Shown here: positions 50,740 through 64,000 of the stretch, in pieces | Numbering within the stretch: the first letter of the stretch is position 1 | Layout of the letters: each line of letters opens with the position of its first letter | NCBI RefSeq assembly: GCF_008831285.2 | Contig: NC_045149.1 | Coordinates: 21,219,035-21,283,034, forward strand | Reading direction: 5' to 3' | DNA: 64,000 bases | Source: Nymphaea colorata | Taxonomy: Eukaryota; Streptophyta; Magnoliopsida; Nymphaeales; Nymphaeaceae | Made by a program: the position numbers and the translations under genes | Notes under the pieces: generated by a model | The model's input: the letters and a program-made list of their open reading frames with translations, nothing else | Told to the model about the DNA's origin: nothing | Databases searched by the model: none

Positions 50740-50985
50740 TGCTCACTTTCTGATGGAGGCAAATAGTCTATACTGTTCCTGGCTCTTGCTTGTTCGATCT
50801 CTGCATGCAAGTGTCAAAGATAACATTCGTTGGGCTTCTGCGTTAGATTCAGATGAGGAATGATCAAAATGGGAAGGAAGAAGCCAAAAAGTTGTGATTT
50901 GGGAGGCCTGTGCTGGCTGTTGGTGTTGATACTTGTGTTACGGAAATGAATGAATAGAGCAGTTTTGGGGCTTGGACATCAATTA
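50740..50985 (-). pseudogene. D-like exon 4 fragment V7 (right arm of P7)
   Basis: Inverted degenerate exon 4 fragment, closest to V2, with additional deletions. Confidence 0.7.
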
Positions 50986-51887
50986 TAGGAGTTGATAATT
51001 CAGGTTTTTGATCTCATATTTGACAATCTAATTATGAGACCTGCCAATTTTCTACCTTTATTGTAATTATTAGAATGCTGTTGAAAAATGCAGTAGTATA
51101 GATGTGCATGTTTAGGACAGAGATATGGTCTTGCAGTAAATCGGAAGATATGCAATTGTCACTTGAACGTATAGCAGATTAATTAAGTTGTGGAAGGCTG
51201 AAAATTAGCTGTGAAAGTGTGTAGAATTTGAGTATGACAATCTGTATAACAGATCATATAAATTATTCATCTCTAACTGAAAAAGGTAGATCGTCATTTT
51301 TCATCAGAGCACAACTGTCATCTCTGTTTTCTGCGTTCTCTGATAGCTTGGCTTTCTGTATCTGAGTCTTTCTGCAAATGCCAGTAATTTTTTTTCCCCT
51401 TTTCTACTTTTATTCTATAGCAGATGCTGTTCTTATTGCAGTGTGAAACACCATGAGTGCCTATCTAGCTAGATAAAATCAAGCACTAATCAAACACGCT
51501 GCAAGCTACGGGGTGTCGCATGCCTAATGATGAACTGGTCTAAACCGTGCTCAATGGCAGTTTGATGAGAGGTCGAAACCGCTCCCCTTCCTCTCGCCCC
51601 TGGGGTGCCCACGGGAATTGATGCTGAATGGATTATCAACAGAATAGAAAAGCTTCGTCACTAGGTTAACAACAGTGACTTCACTTGGTAACTTCTTTGA
51701 CTCAAGACTCTTGACCATTTGTTAAAAAAGCCGTATCGAATCCTAAAACGAGATTGTATGGACGTTCTTGTAAAAGGGTGATGGAATCCTGATCGAAATT
51801 AAATGAAGCTACTATGAAGGTTTATAGCTCTTCAAGCAAGGAGTTGCAGCGGCGATCTTCAGATGGCACCGGCGTAGGAAATTCAGA

Positions 51888-51892
<5 letters not shown>

Positions 51893-51976
<84 letters not shown>
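51893..51976. repeat. Compound TC/TA microsatellite
   Basis: CT run followed by a TA run, immediately before unit P8. Confidence 0.93.
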
Positions 51977-51979
<3 letters not shown>

Positions 51980-52047
51980 GTGCAGTTCACGTATCTTAGA
52001 TATGCTTAATGGAAATTCGTCCATACATGCGCTTAATGGCTGTTTAG

Positions 52048-52543
52048 GTGTACTTCCTCTTCTGCTTCAATGTTCGGAGAGGAAAGCTTTGTTGCTTCAT
52101 CGGATTCTGCTCATTCTGTCATTGTCTGATCCGCCAAATACATTTGGAGACCAACGCTCACCAGTTAATGCCAATGGCTCCCAGCCAACTGGACAGAGAC
52201 ACAGGTCGGCTGCATAAATTGTTCCTTCTCAACAAGATGGGCAGCCATCGTCATTACCGTCTCAACACTCAGCAGCCTCGATGGGTCAGCTGCCTGGGGT
52301 GCCCTCTGTTCATATATGTCTGGACCGTCGGTATCAGCACCAACAGCCAACACTGCCCCCACAAATAATAACTCATTAGCTTCTTCCTTGCCATTTTGGT
52401 CGTTCTCCATCTGAATCCGATGCATATGAACAACATCGGTATCCAGCAGAAGCTCAACGAATGTTATCATTAACACTTGCATGTGGAGATCAAACAAGCA
52501 AGAGCGAAGAACAGTAAAGCCAATCTGCCTCCATCAGAGAGTA
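52048..52543 (+). pseudogene. D-like exon 4 copy U8, broken
   Basis: The AG acceptor is retained and the opening segment is recognisable (VLPLLLQCSERKALLLHRI). The frame stops at a TAA near 52215, about one third of the way through; homology continues to about 52543. No upstream exons are present. Confidence 0.75.
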
Positions 52544-54562
52544 AGCACAGACATTATGTAGACTATTCTACTGATGGTAGTATGTAACTGTACTTACATT
52601 AGTTTTTTCTAACTGTTGCTGCAATTTAGAACTACACATGCTCTAATTGATTATGATATCCATGCGAAAAGTTAAAGGTGGTCAATAATTCATTACCTGA
52701 CTTGCGTTTTCCTGTGCCATTCGTAATGGGCAAGAGAGAAAACACCCGCAGCTTTACACCAATAACATTATGTCTTGGACTTCCATAAATGAAAGCATCA
52801 GTTTATTATGGACGTTTCTATTGTTTATTTTATTTTATTTGAAATTATAGATGCTGATATAAGGACAAGCGCTGCTACAATTATGAAATTAAATTTGAGA
52901 TCTGATTATTACATTTATAACTATGTAATTTTTCTAGTTTCTGGTTCATGCAGTTACTCCCTATTGGGCCTAATGTATTTCTTTTAGTGGTGGATTCACT
53001 TGTTCCTGGATTTGGATTATTGAGTATTAGTATATCGTACTGACTTGGGTTTAGACGAGAATCACCACACCCACAAATTAATGCGGTGCAAGATATCTGA
53101 ATTAGGAGTCTCGTGGAACTATAATCAGCACGCTTATAGTTGTTGAAACTTAATTTTTCAAATGAATCTCAATTTTTCCTAATTTTAGGTCAACTCTTGG
53201 ACCCAATTGAAATGAGACGCCTTGCTTATCTTTTCCTTTCTTTTAGACTATGGCATATAGAAGAATGTTCTGATATAAAAGTGACTAAGTACACTCTTCA
53301 CTATCGACATATTCATTTATGAGAGTAAGTTGGCATATCAAAGATTGAAGAGATTTGAAGAATTTAATATTAGCTAGGCATAAATTTAGCATGCTTCAAT
53401 TTGGTACCATTTACACACCCATACTTGTAAATATGTAATACACAAAATGGTTGAGTATCTAGGGAATCTCTCTTTGATCAGTTGCAGCAGTAACGCCTCA
53501 GCAGTTTAGGAAAGCTAGCATAGATGTTCCACAGGCAAAAACACAAACTAACAATAATGTATAGCAATTAAGAACTCATGAATAGAAGATTATTATCATT
53601 CATTGACCATGTAATTGCTAAGTCAAGAACTCCAAGAGAATAGACAAAGTTGAAGATGAGAGAAAGGAAACAAATGGGTCATGGTGGAGTTGCAGAGAAG
53701 GACCACGATTTGAGAGGCATTAGGAATCTTCCAAAAGAATTCTTCCATTCCTTCAGACTTTTTAGTGCCAAACTTGCTCTTTAGAAGCGAACACATTGAT
53801 GGTGAAGTGTGTACTTTTCCATAGTCAAACATGAACTCTCTTTCTCATATCCTTTTCTTGAAAGAAAGAAAATAAGAACCATCAAAACCTTTCATTTCAA
53901 TTGGGGTCTGAGGGTCGTTTATGCAAAATCAGGAAAATGTGACATCCATGGGAAAAAGTTCCAAAAACTATCAGCGTGCAAATCTCTCGTTCTGCATTCG
54001 AGTGATTTTTGTCTAGATGCAAACCAGTATGAAATACTATCATACTGATGCTCGATCCATATCCAAGAACAACAGATCCTACCATGAAGGAAAACACATT
54101 AGGCGCAAAGGCGATCAACTGGACCAGAAACAGGGATCACATTTGGCTAAACGAGACTTCTTACATAGAATATAGTTATAGATGAAATCAGATCTTGGCT
54201 TCGACTTCATAATCTAATTGCTGATTGTTGAATATTTAGAACGATTTGAACAGATATATCAGCATCACCATATGTAATTTCTAATAAAATAACCTAAACA
54301 ATAATGAAGTCTTTAATAAAATTTTAGTTCCATTTTTAAAATTCCAAGACATAATCATCTTGGTGTGAAGCCGCAGGTACAGTTGTAGTAAGAGACGCGC
54401 GGTTCAGGTAATGAACTCTTGACCGGCTTCAACTGTTTCGTGGATTTCACCATGAATTAGAGCTTCTGAAGTTCTAAATTGTGGGAACGGTTAGAAGAAG
54501 AATGGCTAATGTGAGTACAGTCGCATATTGTCATCACTAGAATAGTGTACATAATGTCTGGC

Positions 54563-54874
54563 TCATTTTTTGATGGAGCCAGATTGGCTGTACTGTTCTT
54601 GGCTCTTCTTTGTTTGATCTATGCATGCAAGTGTTGAGGATAGCATTTGTTGGGTTCCTGCTGAATCTCGATACTGTTCATATGCATCAAATTCAAATGG
54701 GGAACGATGGAGACGGGAAGGAAGAAGCCAACGAGTAGTGATTTGTGAGGCCTGTTGTGGCTGTTGGTGCTGGTACTTAATATCCTTGTGGTTAGTGGAG
54801 AACAGCCATCGGACCGGATTTGTCGTAATGTTGCGGACGTGAATGAACAGAGCAATTTGGAGCTTGGACATCAA
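54563..54874 (-). pseudogene. D-like exon 4 fragment V8 (right arm of P8) carrying a mitochondrial insert
   Basis: A 103-codon open frame ends QSGSIKK, matching the F and V3 C termini, and includes QASQITTRWLLPSRLHRSP. In its 5' part an about 51-base insert adds residues that do not belong to the family (see the insert at 54777-54827). The insertion happens to keep the frame open. Confidence 0.7.
54777..54827 (-). mobile_element. cox1: Tiny nuclear insert of mitochondrial DNA (start of cox1)
   Basis: On the minus strand the insert encodes TNPVRWLFSTNHKDI, which matches the highly conserved N terminus of cytochrome c oxidase subunit I of plants. All sibling arms (for example V1 and V4) lack it and read straight from CAACAT to the TATCAGCACC region, so it is a clean insertion of about 51 bases. 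The cox1 start position reads ACG here, not ATG; in some plants the cox1 start codon is ACG in DNA and is edited in RNA. It is non-functional. Confidence 0.82.
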
Positions 54875-55379
54875 TGATGGGAGTTGATAATTCAGGTTTG
54901 TGGTGTCATCTTTGCTAATATAATTATTTGAATGCCAATTTTTCTGCCTTTATAATAATTGTTATAATGCTGTTGAAGTATGCAGTAGTATAGATGTGCG
55001 TCTCCAGGACAGCGGTATTGTCTTGCTCTAGCTAGGAAGTTATGCAATTGTAACTTGAGTGTATAACAGTTTAATTAAGTTGTGGAAGGCCGTAAATTAG
55101 CTGTGGAAGTATGCAGAACCTGAGTATAACAATGTATAACAGATCATGTAAACTCACATCTCTAACTGAAAAAGATAGAACGTCACTTTTCATCTGCGCA
55201 CAACTGAGTTCGCTTTGTTTCCTATGTTCTCTGAGAGTTTGGTTTTCCTGTATCTTTCTGCAAATGCCAATGAAATTTTTTTCTTTTCTTCTTTTATTCT
55301 ATAGCAGAAGCTGTTCATATTCCAGTGTGAACCACCATGGGAGCCTATCTAGCTAGATAAAATAAAAGCGCTTATCAAA

Positions 55380-56554
55380 CACGCTGCAAGCTACTGGACA
55401 CGATCACAGGCCTAATGATGAACTGGTCCAAAGCCTGCTGAATGGCGATTCAATGAGAGGCCGATTCAGATACTCGAGTACAAACCAAATGGAGGCTGTA
55501 TAACTTTGGATATTTCTGTTAAACTTTTTTTATGTTATTATTCTATGAATTTTTTATTAAAATGTTAAGGTATAAAAAACAAAGCGGAACAGAAAAAGTA
55601 TATCGTTTTCTATGCTTCATTTGACAATTTTTGTCTTTTAAAAATATAGTACTGGTCAATACTTAACTCCATAACAAGGGCTGACGAGGAATTGCTTTCC
55701 AAATCAATATGTTGTGTCAAACTCCTAATTCAAGTTCTTATGGTTCAGTTAATTTAAGCATTTGCGTGTGTTTGGCTTTTCACCACTTCAACTCCGTTAT
55801 TGGATCTATTTCGCCATCCATATTCATCTCTATATTCATTAGACTGTGTAGAATGTCAGTGACATCCATATCACTATCTGCACCCAAAGTCTGGATGAAT
55901 TTTCCCAGATCCACTAAAGATATACAAAAATGCTATTGTTACGCAGCTAGATTGAAATTGATCTTATTCTCGATCAAGAATCCAATTGAATTTTTAGGAA
56001 GGCATCAACGATACATACAATTAAGCTTTAGTAATACCCGACATTCTAATAATATTATTATAGATTCACTCACCATAACGGGAAATAATTATTAGATTTG
56101 GGTTTGTTTGGTCGAGGTTCAATTTTATTTTTTATTTTGCTGCTTGATTCGAATTTGGACAAATCCAATATCAAATATGTGTATATTACCTGACATTCAA
56201 GTAGTCAAATAAGTTTAGAACCATCCGAATCCATTTTCATTAAAAGCTACAACACCATGCATTTCAAATGTAAAAAAGAAGAAACATCGATCATAATTCA
56301 AATAGTTTCATGACAACAAAGATAACAATTAGAACAACAGTTACCATCCCAGCCATCCATGGAATATCCCACCAGAGAAAAAAAAAGAAAGAAAAAAAGA
56401 AGGGGTAAAAGCAGAAGTCAATTCCCGAACCACCACCCTAGCTGCATGGAAAAGCTGCCTGTTTGCTGCAGTCCTACCATGCAGCCAGGTTTGAATCTTG
56501 GTGCGCTCTTGACTCCACTATTCCCCTTCTCAGAAAAATATTGTCCCCCTCTGT

Positions 56555-56594
<40 letters not shown>

Positions 56595-56846
56595 ATATAT
56601 GTATATATATATATATATCTCTTTCTCTCCCATTCTCCCTCTTCTACAGCTTCTTTACCCTATTATTCTTATCATCGATCCTATGAAAAACCATATTTGA
56701 TCACCCCAAATACTTCTTCTTCTAATCAGAATTGGGTTAAATCTGCATTCTAAAATGATAAAACTACCCTTTGGTTAAGGCAAAAGGTATACCAAATTAG
56801 TCATACTAGGATACTATTAAGCTGATTTCTACACTAAAACTAGTAG
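55380..56846. other. Intergenic stretch between the array and the HD-ZIP IV gene
   Basis: Array homology ends at about 55460. An open frame at 55709-56095 has no recognisable domain. A TC/TA microsatellite lies at about 56558-56622. No gene is called. Confidence 0.6.
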
Positions 56847-59800
56847 CTAGGGAACAGAAGGAAGCAAGTCCGGGGAGCTCACACCCAGTGCAGCATGGAC
56901 TTGGCGAACCACGTTGAAGATGTGCTTGTTAAGTGTAATTACTGTGGCCATGCTGATGTTCGATGTTGGAACCGAGCTCGCTAGAACTTGGGAGACTGCA
57001 ATCAGGATGCAGCCGCCATGACCAGGCATGGCGCTGGTGCTCGGATAGCCAAAGTCGCCGGCGTAGTAGCTGGCTGTAGGCACCATGACGAAGCCAGACG
57101 GGAGAAGAGGAATGAAGGAAGTGTCTTCGCCGCTCATTGCTATGTTGACGCCGGCGGTGTCGATCGACGCGTACACGACCGCGCTTCCGGATGCATCGAT
57201 GTAGCTCTCCTGCACCATCAGCTCGGCAGTGGTGCTGGAGGAATTGTTTACAGACTGCACATTTCACAAGCAAATTGTTCTGAACTGAAATTAAGAAGGA
57301 AATATTTCAAGAAACAAGGATTGGCAACTAAAATCTTAGTGGGGATTCACCAATTTATGGGGAATCATACAGTGCCTTGGTGTGGTGTAATAGAACAGTT
57401 TTATAAACTGCTAGTTATCAAATACTTTAAGCCACATGGGTAATGGTATGATTAGGTACTAGATACTAGTTTAGTCACCGTAACTTTAGAAAATATGGAT
57501 ACATACAAAATAACATAAAAAAATCAAAACTAAAGCCTTATTTAAGTAAATAAATAAATAAATATATATATATATATATATAACATTATACGTTAATGAA
57601 AAATAGCTCTAAAAAGCATTAAAAAAATTGGTTGAAAAAAGTAAATCAAGTAAAATTAAATAGTTTAGATCAGCTTGGAGCTAAAAGGTGCCTAAGTGTA
57701 TCTAAGCACTCACTTTTGGATATAGGTACATGAATCTTTTTCTTTTAGATATAGGTACATGAACCTTTTTGAAATACTCATGTGACTTGGCAAACACCAC
57801 AAGATAGCTCCTGAGATGTAAGTGATTTAAGTTCGCCTTAATGATTTAAGTTGACCTCAAAGAACTTACATTTACTTGAAGAAGAGAAACATAGTTGCCC
57901 GGATGAGAGCCATTAGCAAAATGAACCACTTCTTGCAATGTGTAGCCCCCTGAAAGTGCATCCATCTGCAGAAAATATTGACAAAAACTTAAGCGGAACT
58001 AAACGCCAAAAGGCAACAATGAACAAACGATGAACTTGTTGTGGGACATGCGTTATGGTAATTTCACCTGCGACCGCCTTTTTTCACATCGGAGAAGTTC
58101 AAAAACTTGAATGTGGGACAACGGAAGCCATGTGGATGAGACCCCGCAAATGATGACACCCTGGGGCTGGCCAGGCTCCGTGCTCTTTCGCGTAGTGATC
58201 CTCACGGTGTCATCTGCAGAACCGTCCGTGAGAGCCGACCATGATCCGGCAGGGCTGATGCTCAAACTGAACATTCTCACCATCCTTCTTGCTAGGTGCA
58301 TGATGTTCCTTCTTGCCTCTATCGAATACGTAACTGCAAGGACCCAGTGTCTCCATGAGTTCACCCTAGATTTTAACTTTTAAGACAAACATTCATATCA
58401 TATATACGTTGACGCAGACCCGCTTGTATTATGTGAGTTTGTGTTATGGAAAAAATATAACAAAGTCTTAGATCTCCGAGCACATCCCCTCACTATGGCT
58501 AGATGTGCAACATGCTAAGCAAAGACCACTGTCAACCAAAGTGGCAATTTGAGAGAGTAGAAAGCTGTCCATTTCCCCCAAGTTAGATCCAGAGTTGCTT
58601 CTGAGCATCCATAGTTCTACACCACCCTTGAGTGTACCATTTACAGAAGAATAATACCCACAAGAATCCGAGCTCCCATTGGCTTACCAGCCCCGACCAA
58701 CTATGCTGCTTTCCTCGTGAAGATGATCTTAATTGGTGAAATGGATAGTTTACCTCCGATGTCCCGATCCATTGTGTTTGGGGACATGAGACTGGCTACC
58801 CTCTCGCAGTGGCGCTGCAAGTTGGCGACCCAGCGGCGAGCCCCATAAGCGGCTCCGCTGAGAACCACATGGTTGAAGATTTGGTGCTGTGGCCTGTCCT
58901 CTGCCAGTTCAGCGTGCTCCACCCATGTAACCTATACATGAAAATTTGAGCCTTTTTCATTAATGAGCAGTAGAAATCGAGATGGCAGCTTCCATAATCA
59001 CTTCAAAGATCTACTTATATAGGAAAAAAACAATTATAATGGATTCAAATGGGTATCAACTATCAAGCACTATCTCAGCTCGTCTTGGAGATGATCCCAC
59101 TCCCACACCACAAGATGGGGTTTACTGCACATTTTCTGCTGTTAATGGTGGAGAAATGAACAGCCAAGTTGGGGGGAAAAAAAAAAATCTCTGGATCGAC
59201 CGAGTTTTAGTTTTCCGTTTAACAAGTGCAAAATAAATGGAGAGAAAACGAAAGACAGTGAAGGTATTTTTACTTTAGAGTATCCGTTTGGGACTTCCTG
59301 GACGATGACGCCAGAAGGACGCCTCCTGTAGCGAGGGAAGAGGGAGGTGGTTGACGTTGGCGACTGTATGGTGGCGTCATGGAAGCCGTCGACGGGGAAA
59401 TCCACCACCACCCAGATGCCGTCGGCGCCCTGTTGGCTGCAGAACCGTAGGAAGTAGCACTCTCTCGTCGCCACCAGCGGTGACGGAAACTGAAATTCTG
59501 CGTACATCTGAAACCACAGAGAGCGTTTGGTAGCACCACCAGAAACAAATATGTATATATATATATATATATATAGATATATATATATATATATGAAGGG
59601 AGAGACCTTACCAATTAATAAAAGCAAAAGAAGCAGATACATAAGAAAAAAAATTAACAAAGAAAACATTAACAAATAACATGAAAAATAAAAACCTGAA
59701 CATAAACAAAAGCAAAAATAAAGAGAATGGGGAGAGAGAGATAGTCAAAAGCCTAGGTTTGTTCATGTGTCAATATTTTCGACTGGAACTACCAAAGAAG

Positions 59801-62800
59801 CATTTTTCAAAAGACTAGGTTTGAAAATAAATTCATAGAACACCCTCAACTTTATCAAGTTTATGTAAATTCACTATCAGAGCAGTGATGTGCTCCATAA
59901 CAAGGAGCCATGTAATATAGGCCAGAAATTACCAAAATGCCTTTACACGTTAAATGAAAAACAACCCTTGTCTTCATATGGGCAAAAGTGACACCAGAGA
60001 ATTTTTCTCCTACAATATCATAAAAATGCCCTACACTAAAACATTAGAACATGTCCTCTCATCTTAATGACATGACATGAGAAATACCATCAATTCACCA
60101 ATTCAGCTGAATTGGTCGTCAAATGGCCAAAAGTATTTAAAAACAAAAACATTTTTAAAAATAAAAAGTAAAAAATAAATTAAGATGTAAAAAATTGAAA
60201 ATTTTAAAAATAATTAAAATCTAACATGTGGCTCCTTTGAACTGGTCTAAGAATCAAACTCATTTGGGTTGACACAATTCATAATCCAATCGATCCACAA
60301 GATTGAACTCAATATATAGAAAGGCCAAACGAAGCCCATGTATAAGGAGGTTATTTGTTATGAACTGGTAAGAATGAACAGCTCGTTATAACTTGCAGTT
60401 TCAATGTGAACTAAGAGTATTAACTGGCCCATGAATTTTCATGGGCTGACTTATATAAAAAGAACGGCTCAAATTGCACCAAATTAAATTTAAGCACGTA
60501 GAAATCAATCTTTCTTTCTTTCTGTTAAAAGCAAACTCAATATTCCTGGGTAAATCTTCTCCAATTAGCAATTTAAGCATGGTTTCTAATCAACCGGCAT
60601 ATCTACATGTATACTTAAATTAACTAAGCTGGAATTATGAGTATTACCAACTGAAGGGAGCCATTAACGTGACTCCCAAGGCCAGGTGTTATGACCTGTA
60701 TCGTCCTCGCCCGTGCCACTATCGCAGGAAACATCTCCATCCATTTGTTCTGCAGCAATTAAGGAAAAAAATGAAAAAAGAAACTTTAAATGATGATAAT
60801 GATATTAATTTCATATTATAAATTAAGTGCATGCGACCAAGAATAAAGGAGGACCAAGATGATGAATTGGAGCTGGAGATATTGAACTTGGTGCTATTTA
60901 ATTTCATATTGCAGACCAAAGCACTGACTGAAACAACTTAATTTGGCTACTAATGCATGGGATTACTGAGACGTACAGCGTCCAGGAAGGCGGAGACGAG
61001 GCTGACGGCGTTCATGATAACGAGCGCAGAGTCCCTAGAAGCCTCGGTCCTGTAGTTGCCCAGCCTCTGCCTCAAACCAATAGGCCAAGGGAAGTTCCTG
61101 GAGTGCTCTTCCAGGTTCAGCACTTCCCTCTCCTGATCTCCTTCTCCCAGTCTCAACCACAGGGGCTCTCCACATTGCGACATCCTCACCAGATGATCCG
61201 TGGCGGTGATCGCGAGTTCGACGGCCACCGCCTTCTCCGACTCCAGCAGGCCGATCGCCGGAGATTCGGGCATGGGCATCGGCGCAACCATTTCCGAGGG
61301 AGATGCCATCGATTCCTGGAAATGTCTCGCGTAAACCCCCATGTCCAAGTCCAGCGATGGTTGGACTGCTGGTGGTTGGAACGCTGGGTGTACTGAGCTG
61401 AAGACCGACGGTCGCCGGCTGCTGTACCTCGACGTCATGTTGCAGATCCGGTCGAGCTGCCGGAGAAGTAAAAACAGTAGTTAATGATCAATCATGTTCG
61501 TTTAGCATCAGCTTAATTTTTCTTGCACAAGTAATGGAGGAAGATAATTTGAGCAGATGTATCGTCTATTTACTACACATGATGAACTCTGTCATGCTCC
61601 AAATATTAGCCCCTAATTTAATAGTATTTTCCCAGGGTGCGTCCTGTCTTCTGACTGTATTACGGAATCATACCTTTACAAATCTGATTTTGCAAAAGAA
61701 TTCTTGCCTTTATGACGAGCGACCGATTAGCCTTAATTTGGCTAACAAGATATTCATGAACCTTGGTCTGTGCAGTGATTATACATAATAAAAAAATGCA
61801 AAGGGTTTATGGACGTGTTTGCAACAAGGTGCGAAAATATAGAGTCTTTTTGCAAGATCCAAATAAAATAAGGACGTTTCTGCGATACCTCTAAACTAGA
61901 AGACGATTCCATTAAAGGTCGACGACAATAACTTCTATTTAACTTATTTTTTTGGGAGTTAACGAGAACCACCACTCGGTAATTTAAAAAGTTAAATCGC
62001 TCAATTTACGATACCATAAATAAATCTCGCTAACTATTTTAAGCATATCTAGAACTACACTCTAATATATGAATATGATTAAATATTGCAAATTATTAGA
62101 GTACGCTACAGGTTAATCTAAACATCCAGGCGCAATGTATTCATCAGCCACAAATGGTGCCCGAGAGTGTAAAATAGCTGGTTGGTCTAAAGAATGTGTA
62201 AATAATGTGTTCTTAGTTTGATTTTTATAAATGCTACCCTTCTATACTGCAAACGGTGGCATGTATGATACTAAAGTTAAGATGCCTTATTAAAAAGGAG
62301 CGTAACTTTTCCAATGCTTTACAGGGCATGGGCTTCATATTTAAAAGGAAGTCATTTTGCCAAATTTATAATATAATCTTTCAAAATTCTTCAAACATGA
62401 ATGTTCAAATAATTTAAAATGTGTGAAGAAAAGCTTATAAAAGATGGCAGACCCTCTTAAATGTTACCAACCCAAAGAAATAGCATGCAGGGAGAAGAAG
62501 TTACGTACACGCCTTGTACGGTGCACAACCTTTTAAGGCATGCCAACTATACCTCTGACCCACCTACATTGGTTCACGGGCCTACTTTTATGAGTACATG
62601 GCATGCCTAAAAACTTGCGCACAATGCAAACGTGCATAGGTCTGTCCATATAACCACGTTTTGCATGAAATGGGACGTATTATTATCTAAGTTCATCCAT
62701 ATAGAAAGGCCAGGTAGGCGATGGTAATTAAATCTTCAAAAAATTTGAAGAAGATCGGACAGTGTGAAGACTGCTAATTGGGTCATTAGTCTCTTTAAAT

Positions 62801-63962
62801 GATACATCGTTAATTGAATAGTGGGAGATCCTAGAGAAGATGTCATGTGCAAATATGGAGTACAAGTTCCTAATTTTAAATGCCATATTGATTCCTAATA
62901 AATAAATACAGGTGTAATATGCTGCTAATGAATTCACTTTTCACTGATTCCAACCCATGTGCAGGTTATATATGGTCAAATGGCTGGACAATTAAGTTCC
63001 TTCCCAATCTACATCAATCACTAAAATTTAAGCACACACACGCGTGCATGTGTCTGCTTGCCTACGCGCATGTGCCCATAAATCTACATGCACATATATG
63101 CACACATGTGACGTGCATCTCTGTCAGCTCGCGTGCCCGCATGTGCCCATGAATCCATATGCACATATATGCACACATATGACATGTGCATGATCATATA
63201 TTATGACCTATCATTATGGCATTTGCTTAGATGATTAATTGAAGTAATTAATTTATGCTAGATAAGCTAAATGAACATCGAATATGTAGTGTCTATATAT
63301 AAGTTCGGTTTAATGTCGATCCTATCTGACAATTTACGTAGGTAAATTGACCATCAATACAATTAGTATTCATCCAATAATGCTTGCATTCACCTAGCTT
63401 GTCATATTCATGAACTGCAATAATAATTAATTCACATCAACATAAAATCCAAACATCATTAACGAAAAGCTCATAACTAACAATATATATTTGTTAATCA
63501 AGCATGCATCAAAATCGTTTAAGAGATAACTACATCAATAATCACAATGAATCCCCTTAAACGCTAGGATAACCACCATATACCTTCATAATGCTCAAGG
63601 GGCATGATTATCGTTGCAAACTCACAAAGAAAGCATGGCTATCTATGCTAGCAGATCTCAAACAAGAAGCCATTTTGATCATTAATCTAATATTAGAGAC
63701 AATAATAATGTAGTTGCAGATGTAAAATGGTATCAAGAAAAAAAATGGAAAAACACAAGAACATATTGCCTACCTCCTCTCTAAGGTGTGCATTCTCTAG
63801 ACGAAGGTGCTGCACATCACATGATAACTCACCAAGAATTGCAGGGCCTCCACAAGTATGGCAGCTTATATTTCTCATGGCTGCTTGAAGCCTCAAATTT
63901 TCACTCTTAAGCCTTTCATTTTCTGCCCTGAGCACTCCATTATCCGCTCGATCTTGTTGTGC
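56847..63962 (-). CDS. Class IV HD-ZIP (homeodomain-leucine zipper-START) transcription factor, 3' part, with an apparent frameshift
   Basis: HD-ZIP IV proteins are plant nuclear DNA-binding regulators, many acting in epidermis. Eight exons are visible: 63962-63774, 61457-60977, 60749-60648, 59507-59274, 58931-58754, 58333-58068, 57965-57870 and 57254-56847. All have AG/GT borders and matching phases. Exon 1 here is the interrupted leucine zipper, with CHTCGGPAILGE and LENAHLREE. The START domain begins around MSQCGEPLWLRL and EASRDSALVIMN and continues with WMEMFPAIVARA and ATRECYFLRFCSQQ. The C-terminal region has VQESYIDASGSAVVY and LLPSGFVMVP and ends near LLPSVP. The homeodomain exons lie beyond 64000. 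The second exon is 481 bases, one too many: it starts in the frame LDRIC and needs removal of one base near 61439-61442 (TTT on plus) to continue into NMTSRYSS. The gene may be a pseudogene, or this is a base-call error. Which HD-ZIP IV member it is cannot be decided. Confidence 0.9.
61458..63773 (-). other. Long intron of the HD-ZIP IV gene
   Basis: A 2.3-kb intron between the zipper exon and the START exon. It is AT-rich with no element recognised apart from the 71-base repeat near its 5' end. Small open frames inside (61534-61788, 61754-61975, 62728-62937, 62919-63152) show no domain. Confidence 0.7.
63069..63190. repeat. 71-bp imperfect tandem repeat in the HD-ZIP IV intron
   Basis: CATGTGCCCAT starts at 63069 and 63140. 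The two units share the string GCACATATATGCACACAT and are made largely of alternating purine and pyrimidine. Confidence 0.75.
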
Positions 63963-64000
63963 CTAATATTAAGAGAAATTATAAATTTACTTAATCTCCA

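Noticed and set aside
55709-56095. 128-codon plus-strand open frame
   Set aside because: No recognisable domain, no splice or copy support.

Overview
The window looks like plant nuclear DNA, from an angiosperm that I cannot place further. The evidence is spliceosomal introns with consensus GT/AG ends, a class IV homeodomain-leucine zipper (HD-ZIP IV) gene, a decayed Ty1/copia retrotransposon, long TC and TA microsatellites, and a short insert resembling the start of plant mitochondrial cox1. All exon models were assembled by eye from open frames, splice dinucleotides, intron phase and comparison between copies inside the window. No transcript or database evidence was available.

Layout. 1-1010 is a dead copia pol fragment. 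3.0-10 kb holds two convergent genes of one unrecognised family, here called A-type: gene A (+) and gene B (-). 10.9-17.4 kb holds a larger, glutamine-rich relative (gene D, -), a fold-back sequence and a small unrelated gene G (-). 17.6-27.7 kb is an array of decayed D-like fragments arranged as tail-to-tail palindromes. 28-30.3 kb is gene C, an A-type copy cut short and fused to foreign sequence. 30.3-42 kb is a second copy of roughly 10.9-22 kb, containing E (copy of D), G' (copy of G) and F, the best-preserved D-like gene. 42-55 kb is more of the palindromic array, including a second possibly intact D-like gene near 43.7-44.7 kb. 55.4-56.8 kb shows nothing recognisable. 56.8-64 kb is the HD-ZIP IV gene on the minus strand, running off the right edge before its homeodomain.

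The main discovery is that A, B, C, D, E, F and about fifteen fragments belong to one gene family. They share exon order and intron phase: a short basic first exon, a small second exon, an about 60-residue third exon with a conserved helical-looking segment, and a long Gln/Pro-rich fourth exon that opens with another helical-looking segment. The sequences are otherwise very divergent. I recognise no known domain and assign no function. The family has expanded locally as an ancestral pair (D-type gene followed by A-type gene), then as palindromes that keep the D-type end and only the first part of the A-type gene, and then by an about 11 kb segmental duplication. Most copies are broken; A, B, D, F and perhaps the 43.7-44.7 kb copy could still encode proteins.
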